Positions 23,509 through 33,011 of a stretch of DNA of 37,029 bases are shown piece by piece. The DNA is from CADEFF01 sp964569315 (GTDB lineage: Bacteria > Pseudomonadota > Alphaproteobacteria > Dongiales > Dongiaceae): the NCBI GenBank assembly GCA_964569315.1, contig CAZMUZ010000026.1, positions 1 to 37,029 of the forward strand, written 5' to 3'. The notes beneath the pieces are model-generated. The model ran no database searches. It was not told where the DNA came from and saw only the letters and a list, made by a program, of their open reading frames with translations. Each line of letters begins with the position of its first letter. Positions within the stretch are counted from its first letter, which is position 1. The position numbers and the translations under genes were made by a program.

Positions 23509-24249
23509 ATGGAATGGTCCGAAGACGCGATCCTGCTGTCGGTTCGCCCGCATGGCGAGGGCGCGGCCGTGCTGTCGCTGATGACGCGGGAGCATGGCCG
23601 GCATCACGGACTCGCCAAGGGCGCCACGAGCCGGAGCGCGGGCGGGCGCTACCAGCCTGGGAACCGCCTCCAGGTCACCTGGCGCGGCCGGCTCTCCGAG
23701 CAGCTCGGTCAGTTCACCTGCGAGCTGGTCGAGTGCCCGATGGCGAGCCTGCTCGACGATGCGCTGCGGCTCGCCGGCCTGACCGCGGCGCTAGCCGTGA
23801 CCGAAACCGCCCTGCCGGAGCGCGAGCCGCATCCGGCCGCGCATGACGGGCTCGAGGCGCTGATCCGTCGGCTTGTCGCGGGCGATGCTGCCTGGCTCGC
23901 GCATTATGCGCGCTGGGAGCTGGCGCTGCTGGCGGAGCTCGGCTACGGGCTCGATCTCGGCAATTGCGCCGTCACCGGCGAGCGGGACGGGCTCGCTTTC
24001 GTCTCGCCGAAGACCGGCCGCGCGGTCTCGGCGGACGGCGCCGGGCTCTGGCGGGAAAGGCTGCTGCCTCTGCCGGGGTTCCTGCTCGAGCCCGAGGCCG
24101 CAACCCCCGAGCCCGGCGAGGTCGCCGACGCGCTCGCCCTCACGGGCTTCTTCCTCGAACGGCATGTCTTCTCGATCCGCGCCGGTCGGCCCGGTGCGCC
24201 TGCTGCGCGCGGGCGCTTGCTTCAGCGTCTCTCCCGCAGGCGGGCTTGA
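23509..24249 (+). CDS. recO: DNA repair protein RecO
   Basis: RecFOR-pathway mediator that loads RecA on SSB-coated single-stranded DNA. It is a 246-residue protein with an N-terminal OB fold (about 1-80: MEWSEDAILLSVRPHGEGAA start, REHGRHHGLAKGA) and a helical C-terminal part. Only one of the four cysteines that bind zinc in some RecO proteins is seen (near NCAVTGE), so a structural zinc is unlikely. It is the end of the lepB-rnc-era-recO run, 56 bp after era. Confidence 0.93.
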   Translation: MEWSEDAILLSVRPHGEGAAVLSLMTREHGRHHGLAKGATSRSAGGRYQPGNRLQVTWRGRLSEQLGQFTCELVECPMASLLDDALRLAGLTAALAVTETALPEREPHPAAHDGLEALIRRLVAGDAAWLAHYARWELALLAELGYGLDLGNCAVTGERDGLAFVSPKTGRAVSADGAGLWRERLLPLPGFLLEPEAATPEPGEVADALALTGFFLERHVFSIRAGRPGAPAARGRLLQRLSRRRA

Positions 24250-24304
24250 TTCGCCGGCCGCCTTCCTCTACCCGATAGGGACCATTCCCCCCGGGAGCCC
24301 CTTC

Positions 24305-25558
24305 ATGGTCACCAATAACGCGCCGCGTCATATCGGCGTCATCGGCGCCGGCGTGATCGGCGTCTGCACGGCGATCGCCCTGCAACGCGACGGCCACCGC
24401 GTCACCATCATCGACCGTCTGCCGCCGGGCGAGGGGACCTCGAAGGGCAATGCCGCGATCATCGCCGCGGCCGCCTGCGAGCCGGTGGCCCTGCCCGGTA
24501 TCCTCAAGAAGGTGCCGGGCATGCTGATGGATCCGCTCGGCCCGCTTGCCATACGCTGGCAGTATCTGCCGCAGATCGCGCCCTGGCTCCTCAAGTTCGT
24601 GGCGGCAAGCCGGCCCGACCGGGTGGAGAAGCTCTCCATCGCGCTCCGCGCGCTCTCGCTGCAATCGCTCTCGAGCTACAAGACGCTGCTCAAAGAAGCC
24701 GGCCTTTCCGACATGCTGCGCGAGCTCGGCTGGCTCAGCATCTACCGCACCGAGAAGAGCTTCCGGGGCGCCGAGGACGAGCTCGCGCTGCAGCGCCGGC
24801 GCGGCGTGAAGATGGAGATTCTGAAGCGGCACGAGCTGCGGCAGTTCGAGCCGAGCCTCGCGCCCGATTTCGAATATGGCGTGCTGTTTCCCGAGAACGC
24901 GCAGGTGGTGAACAATTTCCGCCTGGTGCAGGAGCTGGCGCGCTTCTTCGCCGAGCGCGGCGGGCGAATCCTCCAGGCGGAGGTGACCGGCTTCGCGATG
25001 GGTCCGCAGGGCCCCACTCATATCCGGACGCGCGACGGCGAGCATGCGATCGACGCCGTGGTCGTCGCGGGCGGCGCCTGGTCGAAGCCCCTCACCCGGA
25101 TGCTCGGCCATAGCGTGCCGCTCGATACCGAGCGCGGCTATCACGTGATGCTGCCCGATCCCGGGGTGATGCCGCGCCTGCCGGTGCATATCGCCGATTA
25201 TGGCTTCGTGGCGACGCCGCTGGAGCATGGCTTGCGTCTCGCCGGCACGGTCGAGCTGGGCGGCGTCAAGGCGCCGCCGAACTATGCCCGCGCCGACATA
25301 TTGCTGACGCGCGGCCGCACCGTGTTTCCGGGCCTGCGCGACGGCGGGCGGACCAACTGGATGGGCCACCGGCCGTCGGTGCCGGACTCCGTGCCGGTCA
25401 TCAGCGGCGGGCGCCATCCGAACTGCTTCTTCGCCTATGGCCACGGCCATCTCGGCCTTACCTACGGCGCCATCACCGGGCGGCTGATCGCCGATCTCGT
25501 CGCCGGGCGCGAGACCGGACTCGACATGGCGCCCTATCGCGTCGACCGGCGCTGGTGA
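24305..25558 (+). CDS. FAD-dependent oxidoreductase, D-amino acid dehydrogenase (DadA)-like
   Basis: A 417-residue flavoprotein of the DAO/DadA family. A Rossmann motif VIGAGVIGVCTAIALQ (about 12-27) with the following VTIIDR binds FAD; VVVAGGAWSKPL and the C-terminal GHGHLGLTYGAITGRLI close the FAD site. Family activity is oxidation of D-amino acids or similar secondary amines, with electrons going to the respiratory chain. The substrate cannot be told from sequence. The ATG at 24305 follows GGGAG and gives the family N-terminus. A much longer open frame begins inside recO but is a shadow there. It sits between recO and parC, which are otherwise typical housekeeping neighbours, so it may be a lineage-specific insertion. 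Confidence 0.88.
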   Translation: MVTNNAPRHIGVIGAGVIGVCTAIALQRDGHRVTIIDRLPPGEGTSKGNAAIIAAAACEPVALPGILKKVPGMLMDPLGPLAIRWQYLPQIAPWLLKFVAASRPDRVEKLSIALRALSLQSLSSYKTLLKEAGLSDMLRELGWLSIYRTEKSFRGAEDELALQRRRGVKMEILKRHELRQFEPSLAPDFEYGVLFPENAQVVNNFRLVQELARFFAERGGRILQAEVTGFAMGPQGPTHIRTRDGEHAIDAVVVAGGAWSKPLTRMLGHSVPLDTERGYHVMLPDPGVMPRLPVHIADYGFVATPLEHGLRLAGTVELGGVKAPPNYARADILLTRGRTVFPGLRDGGRTNWMGHRPSVPDSVPVISGGRHPNCFFAYGHGHLGLTYGAITGRLIADLVAGRETGLDMAPYRVDRRW

Positions 25559-25567
25559 CCCAACCGG

Positions 25568-25597
25568 TTGACGGCCTCGGTCGTCGATCTGCTATAT
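25568..25597 (+). promoter_or_regulatory. Candidate parC promoter
   Basis: TTGACG (25568-25573), an 18-bp spacer and CTATAT (25592-25597), in the 110-bp gap before parC. TATATC one base later is an alternative at 19 bp. The TTGAC and CTATAT forms are typical of alphaproteobacterial housekeeping promoters. The leader would be about 65 bases. Confidence 0.5.
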
Positions 25598-25668
25598 CTT
25601 GCGGATTCGCGCTGCCGGCACGCCGGTCCCGGTAGCGCTTTCCACCGCCCCTGAACAGGCAGTAGACG

Positions 25669-27912
25669 ATGGCGAAAGCCACCAGGACGAAGACGCCGCC
25701 GCCGTCCGGCGAGGTCAAGGTCATCGACCTCTCCGACGCGCTCGCCGAGCGCTATCTCTCCTATGCGCTCTCGACCATCATGTCGCGCTCGCTGCCCGAC
25801 GTGCGGGACGGGCTGAAGCCCGTGCATCGCCGGCTGCTCTATGCCATGCGGCAGCTCCATCTCGATCCGAATTCGGGTTACAAAAAATCGGCGCGCGTCG
25901 TCGGCGACGTGATCGGCAAGTTCCATCCGCATGGCGATTCCTCGATCTACGATGCGCTGGTCCGGCTCGCGCAGGATTTCGCGCAGCGCTACCCGCTGAT
26001 CGACGGTCAGGGGAACTTCGGCAATATCGACGGCGATAACGCGGCCGCCATGCGATACACCGAAGCGCGGCTGACCGAAGTCGCCGCATTGATGCTGGAA
26101 GGGATCGACGAGGACGCGGTCGATTTCCGGCCCACCTATGACGGCGAGGGCAGCGAGCCGATCGTGCTCCCCGGTGCCTTCCCGAACCTGCTCGGCAACG
26201 GGTCGCAAGGCATCGCCGTCGGCATGGCGACCTCGATCCCGCCGCACAACATCGCGGAGATCTGCGACGCGGCGCTGCATCTCATCAAGTTCCCCAAGGC
26301 GACGGCCGGCAAGCTGGTCGAGCTCATGCCGGGGCCGGATTTCCCGACCGGCGGCGTGCTGGTCGAGAGCCGGGCGGCGATCGCGGAGGCCTACAAGACG
26401 GGTCGCGGCTCGTTCCGGCTCCGCGCGCGCTGGGAGGTCGAGAAGCTCAAGGGAACCTGGCAGATCGTCGTCACCGAGATTCCCTATCAGGTGCAGAAAT
26501 CGCGGCTGATCGAGCGCATCGCCGACCTCCTGCAACAGAAGAAGCTCTCGCTGCTCGGCGACATCCACGACGAATCGACGACCGATGTGCGGCTGGTGCT
26601 GGAGCCGAAGAGCCGCAACGTCGATCCCGCGATGCTGATGGAATCGCTCTTCCGCCAGACCGATCTGGAGATCCGCTTCGGCCTCAACATGAACCTGCTC
26701 GACGCCGGGCAGACGCCGCGGGTCATGTCGCTGGCCGAGGTGCTGCGCGCGTTCCTCGACCACCGGCGGGACGTGCTGCTGCGGCGGAGCAAATACCGGC
26801 TCGGCCAGATCGAGCACCGGCTGGAGATCCTGGACGGTCTCATCGTCGCCTATCTCAATCTCGACGAGGTGATCCGCATCATCCGCCGGGAGGACGATCC
26901 CAAGGCGAAGATGATGAAGAAGTGGGATCTCTCGGAGATCCAGGCCGATGCCATCCTCAATATGCGCCTCAAGGCGCTGCGCAAGCTCGAGGAGATCGAG
27001 ATCCGCAAGGAGCATGCGGAGCTTACGACCGAACGGAAGACGCTGAAGGCTCTCCTCAAGGACGAGGACAAGCAGTGGGCACACATCGCCAGCCAGGTCG
27101 GCGAGCTGAAGAAGCGGTTCGGGCCCAAGACCGAGCTCGGCCGCCGGCGCACCGAGCTCGGCGACGTGCCGGCCGAGATCGATATCCCGGTCGAGGCCAT
27201 GGTGGAGCGCGAGCCCGTGACCATCGTCTGCTCGACCAAGGGGTGGATTCGCGCCCTCAAGGGCCATGTGGCGGCGGATAACGAGATCAAGTTCAAGGAA
27301 GGCGACCGGCCGCGCTTCCATTTCCACGCCGAGACCACGGACAAGCTGGTGCTCTTCGGCACCAATGGCCGGTTCTATACGCTCGGCGCCGACAAGCTGC
27401 CGGGCGGGCGCGGTCACGGCGAGCCGGTACGGCTCATGATCGAGCTCGGCAACGAGCAGGAGATCGTGACGCTCTTCGTCCACAAGCCCGGTCGCAAGCT
27501 GGTGGTGGCCTCCTCCGACGGACGTGGCTTCGTCGTCAAAGAAGAGGACGTGATCGCCCAGACGCGCGCCGGCAAGCAGGTGCTCAATCTGGGCGAGGGC
27601 GCGGAGGCCGCCGCCTGCCGCCCGGTCGAGGAAGGGGCGGACCATATCGCCGTGGTGGGCGAGAACCGCAAGCTCATCCTCTTCAAGCTGGAGGAGCTGC
27701 CGGAAATGAGCCGCGGCCGGGGCGTGACCCTGCAGCGCTACAAGGATGGCGGGCTCTCGGACGTGAAGACCTTCATTCGCAAGGAAGGCCTCACCTGGCG
27801 CAGCGGCGAACGGGTCCGGACGGAGACCGATCTGCGCGACTGGATCGGCAAGCGCGCCCAGGCCGGCCGCCTGCCGCCCCAAGGCTTCCCGAAGGCGAAC
27901 AAGTTCGAGTAG
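25669..27912 (+). CDS. parC: DNA topoisomerase IV subunit A
   Basis: The DNA-breaking subunit of topoisomerase IV, which decatenates daughter chromosomes. 747 residues. The catalytic tyrosine is Y130 in AAMRYTEARL. The quinolone-resistance region reads HPHGDSSIYDAL (about 86-97), with S91 and D95 at the positions of E. coli S80 and E84. The C-terminal part holds the beta-pinwheel with degenerate blades. ParC is favoured over GyrA because the short C-terminal domain lacks a clear GyrA box and the gene lies by recO. The partner parE is not in this window. Confidence 0.93.
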   Translation: MAKATRTKTPPPSGEVKVIDLSDALAERYLSYALSTIMSRSLPDVRDGLKPVHRRLLYAMRQLHLDPNSGYKKSARVVGDVIGKFHPHGDSSIYDALVRLAQDFAQRYPLIDGQGNFGNIDGDNAAAMRYTEARLTEVAALMLEGIDEDAVDFRPTYDGEGSEPIVLPGAFPNLLGNGSQGIAVGMATSIPPHNIAEICDAALHLIKFPKATAGKLVELMPGPDFPTGGVLVESRAAIAEAYKTGRGSFRLRARWEVEKLKGTWQIVVTEIPYQVQKSRLIERIADLLQQKKLSLLGDIHDESTTDVRLVLEPKSRNVDPAMLMESLFRQTDLEIRFGLNMNLLDAGQTPRVMSLAEVLRAFLDHRRDVLLRRSKYRLGQIEHRLEILDGLIVAYLNLDEVIRIIRREDDPKAKMMKKWDLSEIQADAILNMRLKALRKLEEIEIRKEHAELTTERKTLKALLKDEDKQWAHIASQVGELKKRFGPKTELGRRRTELGDVPAEIDIPVEAMVEREPVTIVCSTKGWIRALKGHVAADNEIKFKEGDRPRFHFHAETTDKLVLFGTNGRFYTLGADKLPGGRGHGEPVRLMIELGNEQEIVTLFVHKPGRKLVVASSDGRGFVVKEEDVIAQTRAGKQVLNLGEGAEAAACRPVEEGADHIAVVGENRKLILFKLEELPEMSRGRGVTLQRYKDGGLSDVKTFIRKEGLTWRSGERVRTETDLRDWIGKRAQAGRLPPQGFPKANKFE

Positions 27913-27946
27913 GGCGCCGGCGCGTCGCCCAGCGCGTGCGCAGGCG

Positions 27947-28579
27947 TCAGCTTCCGCTTCGTCGCGCGAGCGCGACCCAGGCGCCGAGGCCGATCAGGAT
28001 CGAGCCCGAGAGGCGGTTCTGCCAGCGCAGAACCGTGGGGTTGCGCCGGATGAAGCGTGCGACCGCGCCGGCGCCGAGCGCCACGGCCATATCGCAAGGG
28101 ACGGCGGTGGCGGCGACGATCGCGCCGAGCAGCAGGAGCTGCGGGCCGACCGGTCCCGCGGCGGGGTCCACGAATTGCGGCAGGAAGGCGAGGAAGAAGA
28201 GCGCGGTCTTCGGATTGAGCAGCTCGACTGCGATGCTTTCGCCATAGATCCGCCGGAGCGATTTCGGCGCGCCGGCCAGGGGCGTGCCGCTGCTCTTCGC
28301 CCGGAGATACTGGATCCCGAGCCAGACGAGATAGGCGCCGCCGACGAGCTTCAGCAGACCGTAGAGCATGGGCGAATAGGCGAAGATCGCGGCGAGCCCC
28401 GCCGCCGTCAGCGCCGCATGGACGAGAGCGCCGCTCGCGAGCCCGGCTGCGGCGACGAGACCGGCGCCGGCCCCCTGCGCAATGCTGCGCGACAGCACAT
28501 AGAGGTTCGAGGGGCCGGGCATCGCGTTCATCGCGAAGGCGGCCACCGTGAAGAGCAGCAGCGTTTCTAGCGCTGGCAC
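27947..28579 (-). CDS. LysE/RhtB family amino-acid exporter
   Basis: A 210-residue inner-membrane protein with about six membrane segments. It carries the family motif PGPSNLYVLSRSIAQGAGAG near residues 21-40 and ELLNPKTALFFLAFLPQF in the middle. Members export amino acids (lysine, threonine, homoserine, leucine) driven by proton antiport; which one is unknown here. The start is the GTG at 28579, with GGAGA about 6 bases upstream and a standard length. The longer frame to 28609 adds 10 residues without membrane character. It is co-oriented with, and 61 bp downstream of, the two GT41 genes. It is convergent with parC (34-bp gap). Confidence 0.9.
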   Translation of the reverse strand: MPALETLLLFTVAAFAMNAMPGPSNLYVLSRSIAQGAGAGLVAAAGLASGALVHAALTAAGLAAIFAYSPMLYGLLKLVGGAYLVWLGIQYLRAKSSGTPLAGAPKSLRRIYGESIAVELLNPKTALFFLAFLPQFVDPAAGPVGPQLLLLGAIVAATAVPCDMAVALGAGAVARFIRRNPTVLRWQNRLSGSILIGLGAWVALARRSGS

Positions 28580-28640
28580 GGCCGGTCTCCTTGCCCACTC
28601 GAGCGGCACCCTGCGAGCGCGATCCGACGGAGAATGTCCA

Positions 28641-30872
28641 TCATAGCGGCCACCTCGTCAGCTTTTCGCCCCTCGTGGCGGCGGCGATCGCGGCGGCGAA
28701 GAAATCCTCGATTTCCCGCACCGCCCGCTTGTCCTCGTAGAGCGCGCCGGAGGCTTCAGAAATGCGCGCGCTCGTCGTAGCGCGCTTTCTCTTGTCACCC
28801 GCGAGCGCGAGGCAAAGATCGACATAATGCCGCTCGTCCCGCGCGACGAGGTCAGTCATGCCCATCTGGCGATAGCCGCCATAGGCAATGCGGCCCCGGA
28901 GGAAGGGCGAGGGCAGGGTCACGATGGGGACGCCATAAGCCCAGAGTTCGAGGCAGGTGCGGCCGCCGCAGAAGACGGTGGTGTCGAGAAAAGCGTCGCC
29001 GAGACGCGCCAGCGAGAAGAAATCGGGGTGCTGCACCTTGTCGATGAAACGCACGCGCCGCGCGGCTTCCGGGTTGCGTCCGGCGATGCGGCCATGCAGC
29101 CGCCGGTCCCACTCGCGGCAATGGCCGGTATTGAGGACGACGTGTGCGTCCGGATCGCGCGTCAGCAGATCGTCGAGGATCCCATCGAAGCTCGGATAAT
29201 ATTTCGGCAGGCTCGCGAGCGAGATATAGAGGTTGCCGGTTTCCGGCAGGCCGAAATCCGCCCGCGTTTTCGGCGCTGCCGCCATGGTCGGGCGGTAGAA
29301 ATGGCTGGAAATGCGGGAGAGCCGAATCAGCGTTTCGCTGTAATGCGCGTCGGCCTCGGGCGTCTCGAAGCCCGCGACCGACAGGAAGTAGTCGAGATTG
29401 GGAATCCCGGTCGTGTCGGGATGGCCCCAGCTCACCACCTGCACCGGCGCAAGCCGCGCGAAGGCGAGGAAGTAGGTGAAGGAATCCATCCCGATATCGG
29501 GAAAATAGAGGAGATCGAGCTCCGCCTCCGCGATCGCGCGGCGTGCCTTGCCGAGGTCGAACTCGAGGCGGACGCTCGCGGACGCGGCCCGGTCCATCGC
29601 GCGGGCCATCGGATCTTCGGCGCCGCCCGGACGGAACAGGATCAGCTCGAACCGCTCCTTGTCGAGCTCGGCCACGAGGCCTCGATTGAGCGTGCCGATC
29701 GTGTGGTCCTTGAGGAAGCTCGAGACCATGCCGATCCGCAGGCGCTTCCGCGGCGTAGGGCGGCCGATATGGGGCGCCACCTCGCCCAGCGACGGGCAGG
29801 CCTCGAGGAAAAGGGCCGCCAGCTCCTCCTGCAGCGCCCGGTCGTCGAGCCCGTGATAGGCGAGGAAATACCAGTCCGGATGGCCGGCTTCCCGGTAGGG
29901 GTCGGCGATCTCGATGCGGCGTTCGCGAAGCGCGCGGAGGCGGTCGCGATAGACCCGACGCCGTTCCAGAATGTCCGCTTCGCTGAGCTCGATCGGGCAG
30001 ACCGCCGTCGCATGCATCACCTCGATGCCGGAGCCCGGCTTGAGCGCGATCGCGCGCGCATAGGTCGCGTCGGCATCCTCCATGCGGCAGAGCATCCGCT
30101 CGCATTCGGCGAGGCGGAGCAGGGCCTCCAGGTGGCGGGGATCGACGGCGAGAATGCTCTTCAGCGTCGCGATGGCGGCGTCGAACTGGTTGAGGTCGCG
30201 CTCCAGCAGTGCCAGCCGCAGCGCGATATCGAGCCGTTTCGGCGCAAGTGCCCAGGCGCGCCGCAGGGGCGCCAGCCGGTCCCGGGAACGGCGGAGCTTG
30301 CCCAGCGCCTCGGCCTCTGCGAGCGGGGGCTCGACGCGATCGGGCGCCAGCGCCGCCGCGCGCTCCGCCGCCGTCAGCGCCGCCTTGACGTCGCCGCGGG
30401 CGATCAGGGCGCGCGCCAATTGCAGCGTCGCGTCGGCGTTCCGCGGCGAGACCGTCGCCCAGTTCTTCGCTTCCTGGAGCCATTCGGCATGGCGACCCGC
30501 CTGGCCGAGCGCGATGCAGTAATTGCCCCGGGTCGTATCGGACCCGGGCGCCAGAGCGAGGCTGCGCTGGAAGGCGGCGATGGCGGGGTCGAACCGGCCG
30601 AACCGAGACAGGGCCACGGCAAGCTGGGCCTGGATCTCGGCATGGCCGGGCGCAAGCGCGGCGGCACGCTCAAGAACCTCGAGCGCCGCCGGCAGATCCC
30701 CCAGCATCTGGAAGGCGACACCCTGCAGATGCATCGCCTCGACGGAGCCCGGATGGCGCGCCAGCAGCTCGGCACAGAGCGCAGCCGTCGCTTTCGGCTG
30801 GCCCTCGGCGAGCGCCCGGACGGCGGGGGCGAGGTCGATCTGTGGGGCAGGCATGGGCCGATCCTGGCTCAT
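28641..30872 (-). CDS. TPR protein with GT41 (OGT/SPINDLY-type) glycosyltransferase domain, copy 1
   Basis: A 743-residue soluble protein. About eight tetratricopeptide repeats fill residues 10-290 (recurring ...ALxLAPxx... ends). The rest is a GT-B fold of family GT41: SSFLKDHTIGTLNRGL with the expected His, YFPDIGM, WGHPDTTGIPN in the nucleotide-sugar region, SLPKYYPSFD with the expected Lys, and AFLDTTVFCGGRTCLELWA. Family members move GlcNAc or a related sugar to Ser/Thr of proteins. Donor and target are unknown here. The ATG at 30872 is preferred; a TTG at 30881 overlaps the upstream stop. It is a paralogue of the adjacent gene, with long runs of shared protein and DNA sequence. Confidence 0.87.
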   Translation of the reverse strand: MSQDRPMPAPQIDLAPAVRALAEGQPKATAALCAELLARHPGSVEAMHLQGVAFQMLGDLPAALEVLERAAALAPGHAEIQAQLAVALSRFGRFDPAIAAFQRSLALAPGSDTTRGNYCIALGQAGRHAEWLQEAKNWATVSPRNADATLQLARALIARGDVKAALTAAERAAALAPDRVEPPLAEAEALGKLRRSRDRLAPLRRAWALAPKRLDIALRLALLERDLNQFDAAIATLKSILAVDPRHLEALLRLAECERMLCRMEDADATYARAIALKPGSGIEVMHATAVCPIELSEADILERRRVYRDRLRALRERRIEIADPYREAGHPDWYFLAYHGLDDRALQEELAALFLEACPSLGEVAPHIGRPTPRKRLRIGMVSSFLKDHTIGTLNRGLVAELDKERFELILFRPGGAEDPMARAMDRAASASVRLEFDLGKARRAIAEAELDLLYFPDIGMDSFTYFLAFARLAPVQVVSWGHPDTTGIPNLDYFLSVAGFETPEADAHYSETLIRLSRISSHFYRPTMAAAPKTRADFGLPETGNLYISLASLPKYYPSFDGILDDLLTRDPDAHVVLNTGHCREWDRRLHGRIAGRNPEAARRVRFIDKVQHPDFFSLARLGDAFLDTTVFCGGRTCLELWAYGVPIVTLPSPFLRGRIAYGGYRQMGMTDLVARDERHYVDLCLALAGDKRKRATTSARISEASGALYEDKRAVREIEDFFAAAIAAATRGEKLTRWPL

Positions 30873-30877
30873 TCCGC

Positions 30878-33001
30878 TCAACCGCCGCTTAACGGCGGCC
30901 AGCGGTCGATCGACGAACCGGCCGCCGCCGCCGCGACGGCCGCGGCGAAGAACGCCTGAATCTCGCGGGGGGCCGCCTCGTTTTCGTAGAGAACGGCGCT
31001 CCGCTCGGCGGTCCTGTCGCGCATCGCCCGGCGCCAGTCCGCGTCGCGCGCCAGCCGCAGCGCGGCCGCGACATAGCTCTCCTCGTCCGCCGTGACGAGG
31101 TCCGTCATACCCATCTGGCGATAGAAGCCGTAGGTGATGCGGCTGCGCATGAAGGGTCCCGGTCGATTGACGATCGGCACGCCGAGGCCGAGCAGGTCGA
31201 GGCTGGTGCGCCCGCCGCCGAAATAGAGGGGATCGAGAAAGGCGTCGCCGAGCCGGCCCAGCGCCTGGAATTCCGCGAAGCTCTTACGCGGCAGGAAGAT
31301 CAGGCGACGGGCGGCGTTCGCGCTGACATGCGCGATGCGGGCGCGCAGCAGCTCGTTCCATTCGCTCGCATCGCCCGACGCCAGCGCCAGATGCGCCTCC
31401 GGATCCTGCTCGAGGATGTGGCCGACGACCTTGTCGAATTCGGGATGGAACTTGAAGAGGCTCATCGGCGACAGGTAGAGCCGGCCCTGCGCGGGCAGGC
31501 CGAGATCGGCCCGGCTGCGTTTCGGCGGCGCGGCAAGCGGGCGGGGGTAATAGACCGGCGGATGGCGCAGGCGGATCAGCCGCTCGCTGTAATGCTCGTC
31601 GCCCTCCGGCGGCTCCCAATCCGCGGCCGAGAGCCAATAGTCGGCATTGGGGATCCCGGTCGTGTCGGGATGTCCCCAGCCGATGCATTGCACCGGCGCC
31701 AGCCGCGCGAAGGCGAGAAAGTAGGTGAGCGGCGCCATGCCGATATCGGGAAAATAAAGGAGATCGAGCTCGGCTGCCGCGATCCGCGCCCGCGCTTCGG
31801 CGAGGCAGTGGGGGATATCGATGATCGCGTCGGCCGTGCCGGCAATCGCCTGCGACGTGGCATCCTCGCCGCTTCGCGGCCGGAAGAGCAGGATCTCGAA
31901 GCGATCCCGGTCGAACCGGTCGAGCAACCCCTGCGTCACCAGCCCGACGGTGTGATGCCGCAGATAGGTGGAAACCACGCCGATGCGGAGCCGGTCGCGC
32001 GGTCGCCAGCCATCGAGATAGGGCGCCCGCCAGGCGAGCGAGGGGCAGGCTGCGAGGTAGGCGGCCGCGAGCTTCTGCTGCAGCGCCCGGTCGTTGCGCC
32101 CGTGATAGGCCAGATAGAATTGTCGCGTTTCGCCGATCTCGATGCTCGGATCCTCGAGCTTCGGCGCCGCCTCGATGAGGCGATCCAGCGCCCTATCATA
32201 ATGTTCGCGGATCTCGTCGATTGCGGCCGCGCTCGGGAGGATCGCCGGGAAGTTTGCGGCCAGCACGAAATCGATGCCGGGATCGGGCTTCAGTGTCTGT
32301 GCACGGCGGTAGAGCGGAACGCTCTCGGCGATCCGGCATTGGATCGACAGAATGTCGGCGAGATAGCGATGCGCCTCGGCATCCGCCGGATCGGCCGCGA
32401 TGGCACGGCGGAAGCAATCGGCCGCGGCGGCGAACTCGCGCCGTCCCGCCCGGAGCCGCCCCAGCGCCTTATTGGCCTCGGCATGTTGCGGCTGCAGGGC
32501 GAGGCAGCGTTCCAGCGCCTCGATCGCCGCGGGGCGGCGGTCGAGCGCGAGGAGCAGGGTGCCGAGCCGGTGCCAGAGCCGCGCTTCGGCCGGGCGGTGC
32601 CGCAGCCAGGGTTCCAGCAGCGCCACGGCGCGCGCTTCCTGACGCGATTGCTGGAGGGCCGTTGCGAGGTTCTCGAGCACGGCGGGATCGTCCGGCCGGA
32701 GGGAATGCGCTTTCTCGAGGGCCGGAAGCGCCTCGCTCAGCCTTCCGAGCGAGGCCAGCACGGCGCCCAGATTGCGCTGGATATCCGCATTGTCGGGGGC
32801 GAGGCCGGCGGCGCGCGCCAGCAGCGTCGCGGCATCGCCCCCGCGTCCCGCCGTCTGCAGCACGACCCCCAGCAGATGCAGGGTCTCGGCGTCCTCGGGA
32901 CGTTCCGCGAGAATCGCCTCGCAAAGCGTCACCGCTTCCGGAAGCCGGCGGTTCTGAAAGGCGGCGACCGCGGCGGCGAGTGCGGGAACGGGTCTGCTCA
33001 C
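30878..33001 (-). CDS. TPR protein with GT41 (OGT/SPINDLY-type) glycosyltransferase domain, copy 2
   Basis: A 707-residue paralogue of the next gene downstream. About seven TPR units (residues 5-255) are followed by the GT41 catalytic part: VSTYLRHHTVGLVTQGL, LYFPDIGMAPLTYFLAF, WGHPDTTGIPNADYWLS, SLFKFHPEFDKV, AFLDPLYFGGGRTSLDLL and YRQMGMTDLV. All key segments seen in copy 1 are kept, so both copies are probably active. The start is a GTG at 33001 with no clear Shine-Dalgarno and no ATG nearby. It starts 10 bp after the upstream aminotransferase stop, suggesting translational coupling. Its stop is 5 bp before the copy 1 ATG. Target and sugar are unknown. Confidence 0.87.
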   Translation of the reverse strand: MSRPVPALAAAVAAFQNRRLPEAVTLCEAILAERPEDAETLHLLGVVLQTAGRGGDAATLLARAAGLAPDNADIQRNLGAVLASLGRLSEALPALEKAHSLRPDDPAVLENLATALQQSRQEARAVALLEPWLRHRPAEARLWHRLGTLLLALDRRPAAIEALERCLALQPQHAEANKALGRLRAGRREFAAAADCFRRAIAADPADAEAHRYLADILSIQCRIAESVPLYRRAQTLKPDPGIDFVLAANFPAILPSAAAIDEIREHYDRALDRLIEAAPKLEDPSIEIGETRQFYLAYHGRNDRALQQKLAAAYLAACPSLAWRAPYLDGWRPRDRLRIGVVSTYLRHHTVGLVTQGLLDRFDRDRFEILLFRPRSGEDATSQAIAGTADAIIDIPHCLAEARARIAAAELDLLYFPDIGMAPLTYFLAFARLAPVQCIGWGHPDTTGIPNADYWLSAADWEPPEGDEHYSERLIRLRHPPVYYPRPLAAPPKRSRADLGLPAQGRLYLSPMSLFKFHPEFDKVVGHILEQDPEAHLALASGDASEWNELLRARIAHVSANAARRLIFLPRKSFAEFQALGRLGDAFLDPLYFGGGRTSLDLLGLGVPIVNRPGPFMRSRITYGFYRQMGMTDLVTADEESYVAAALRLARDADWRRAMRDRTAERSAVLYENEAAPREIQAFFAAAVAAAAAGSSIDRWPPLSGG

Positions 33002-33011
33002 CGGCGGCGGA

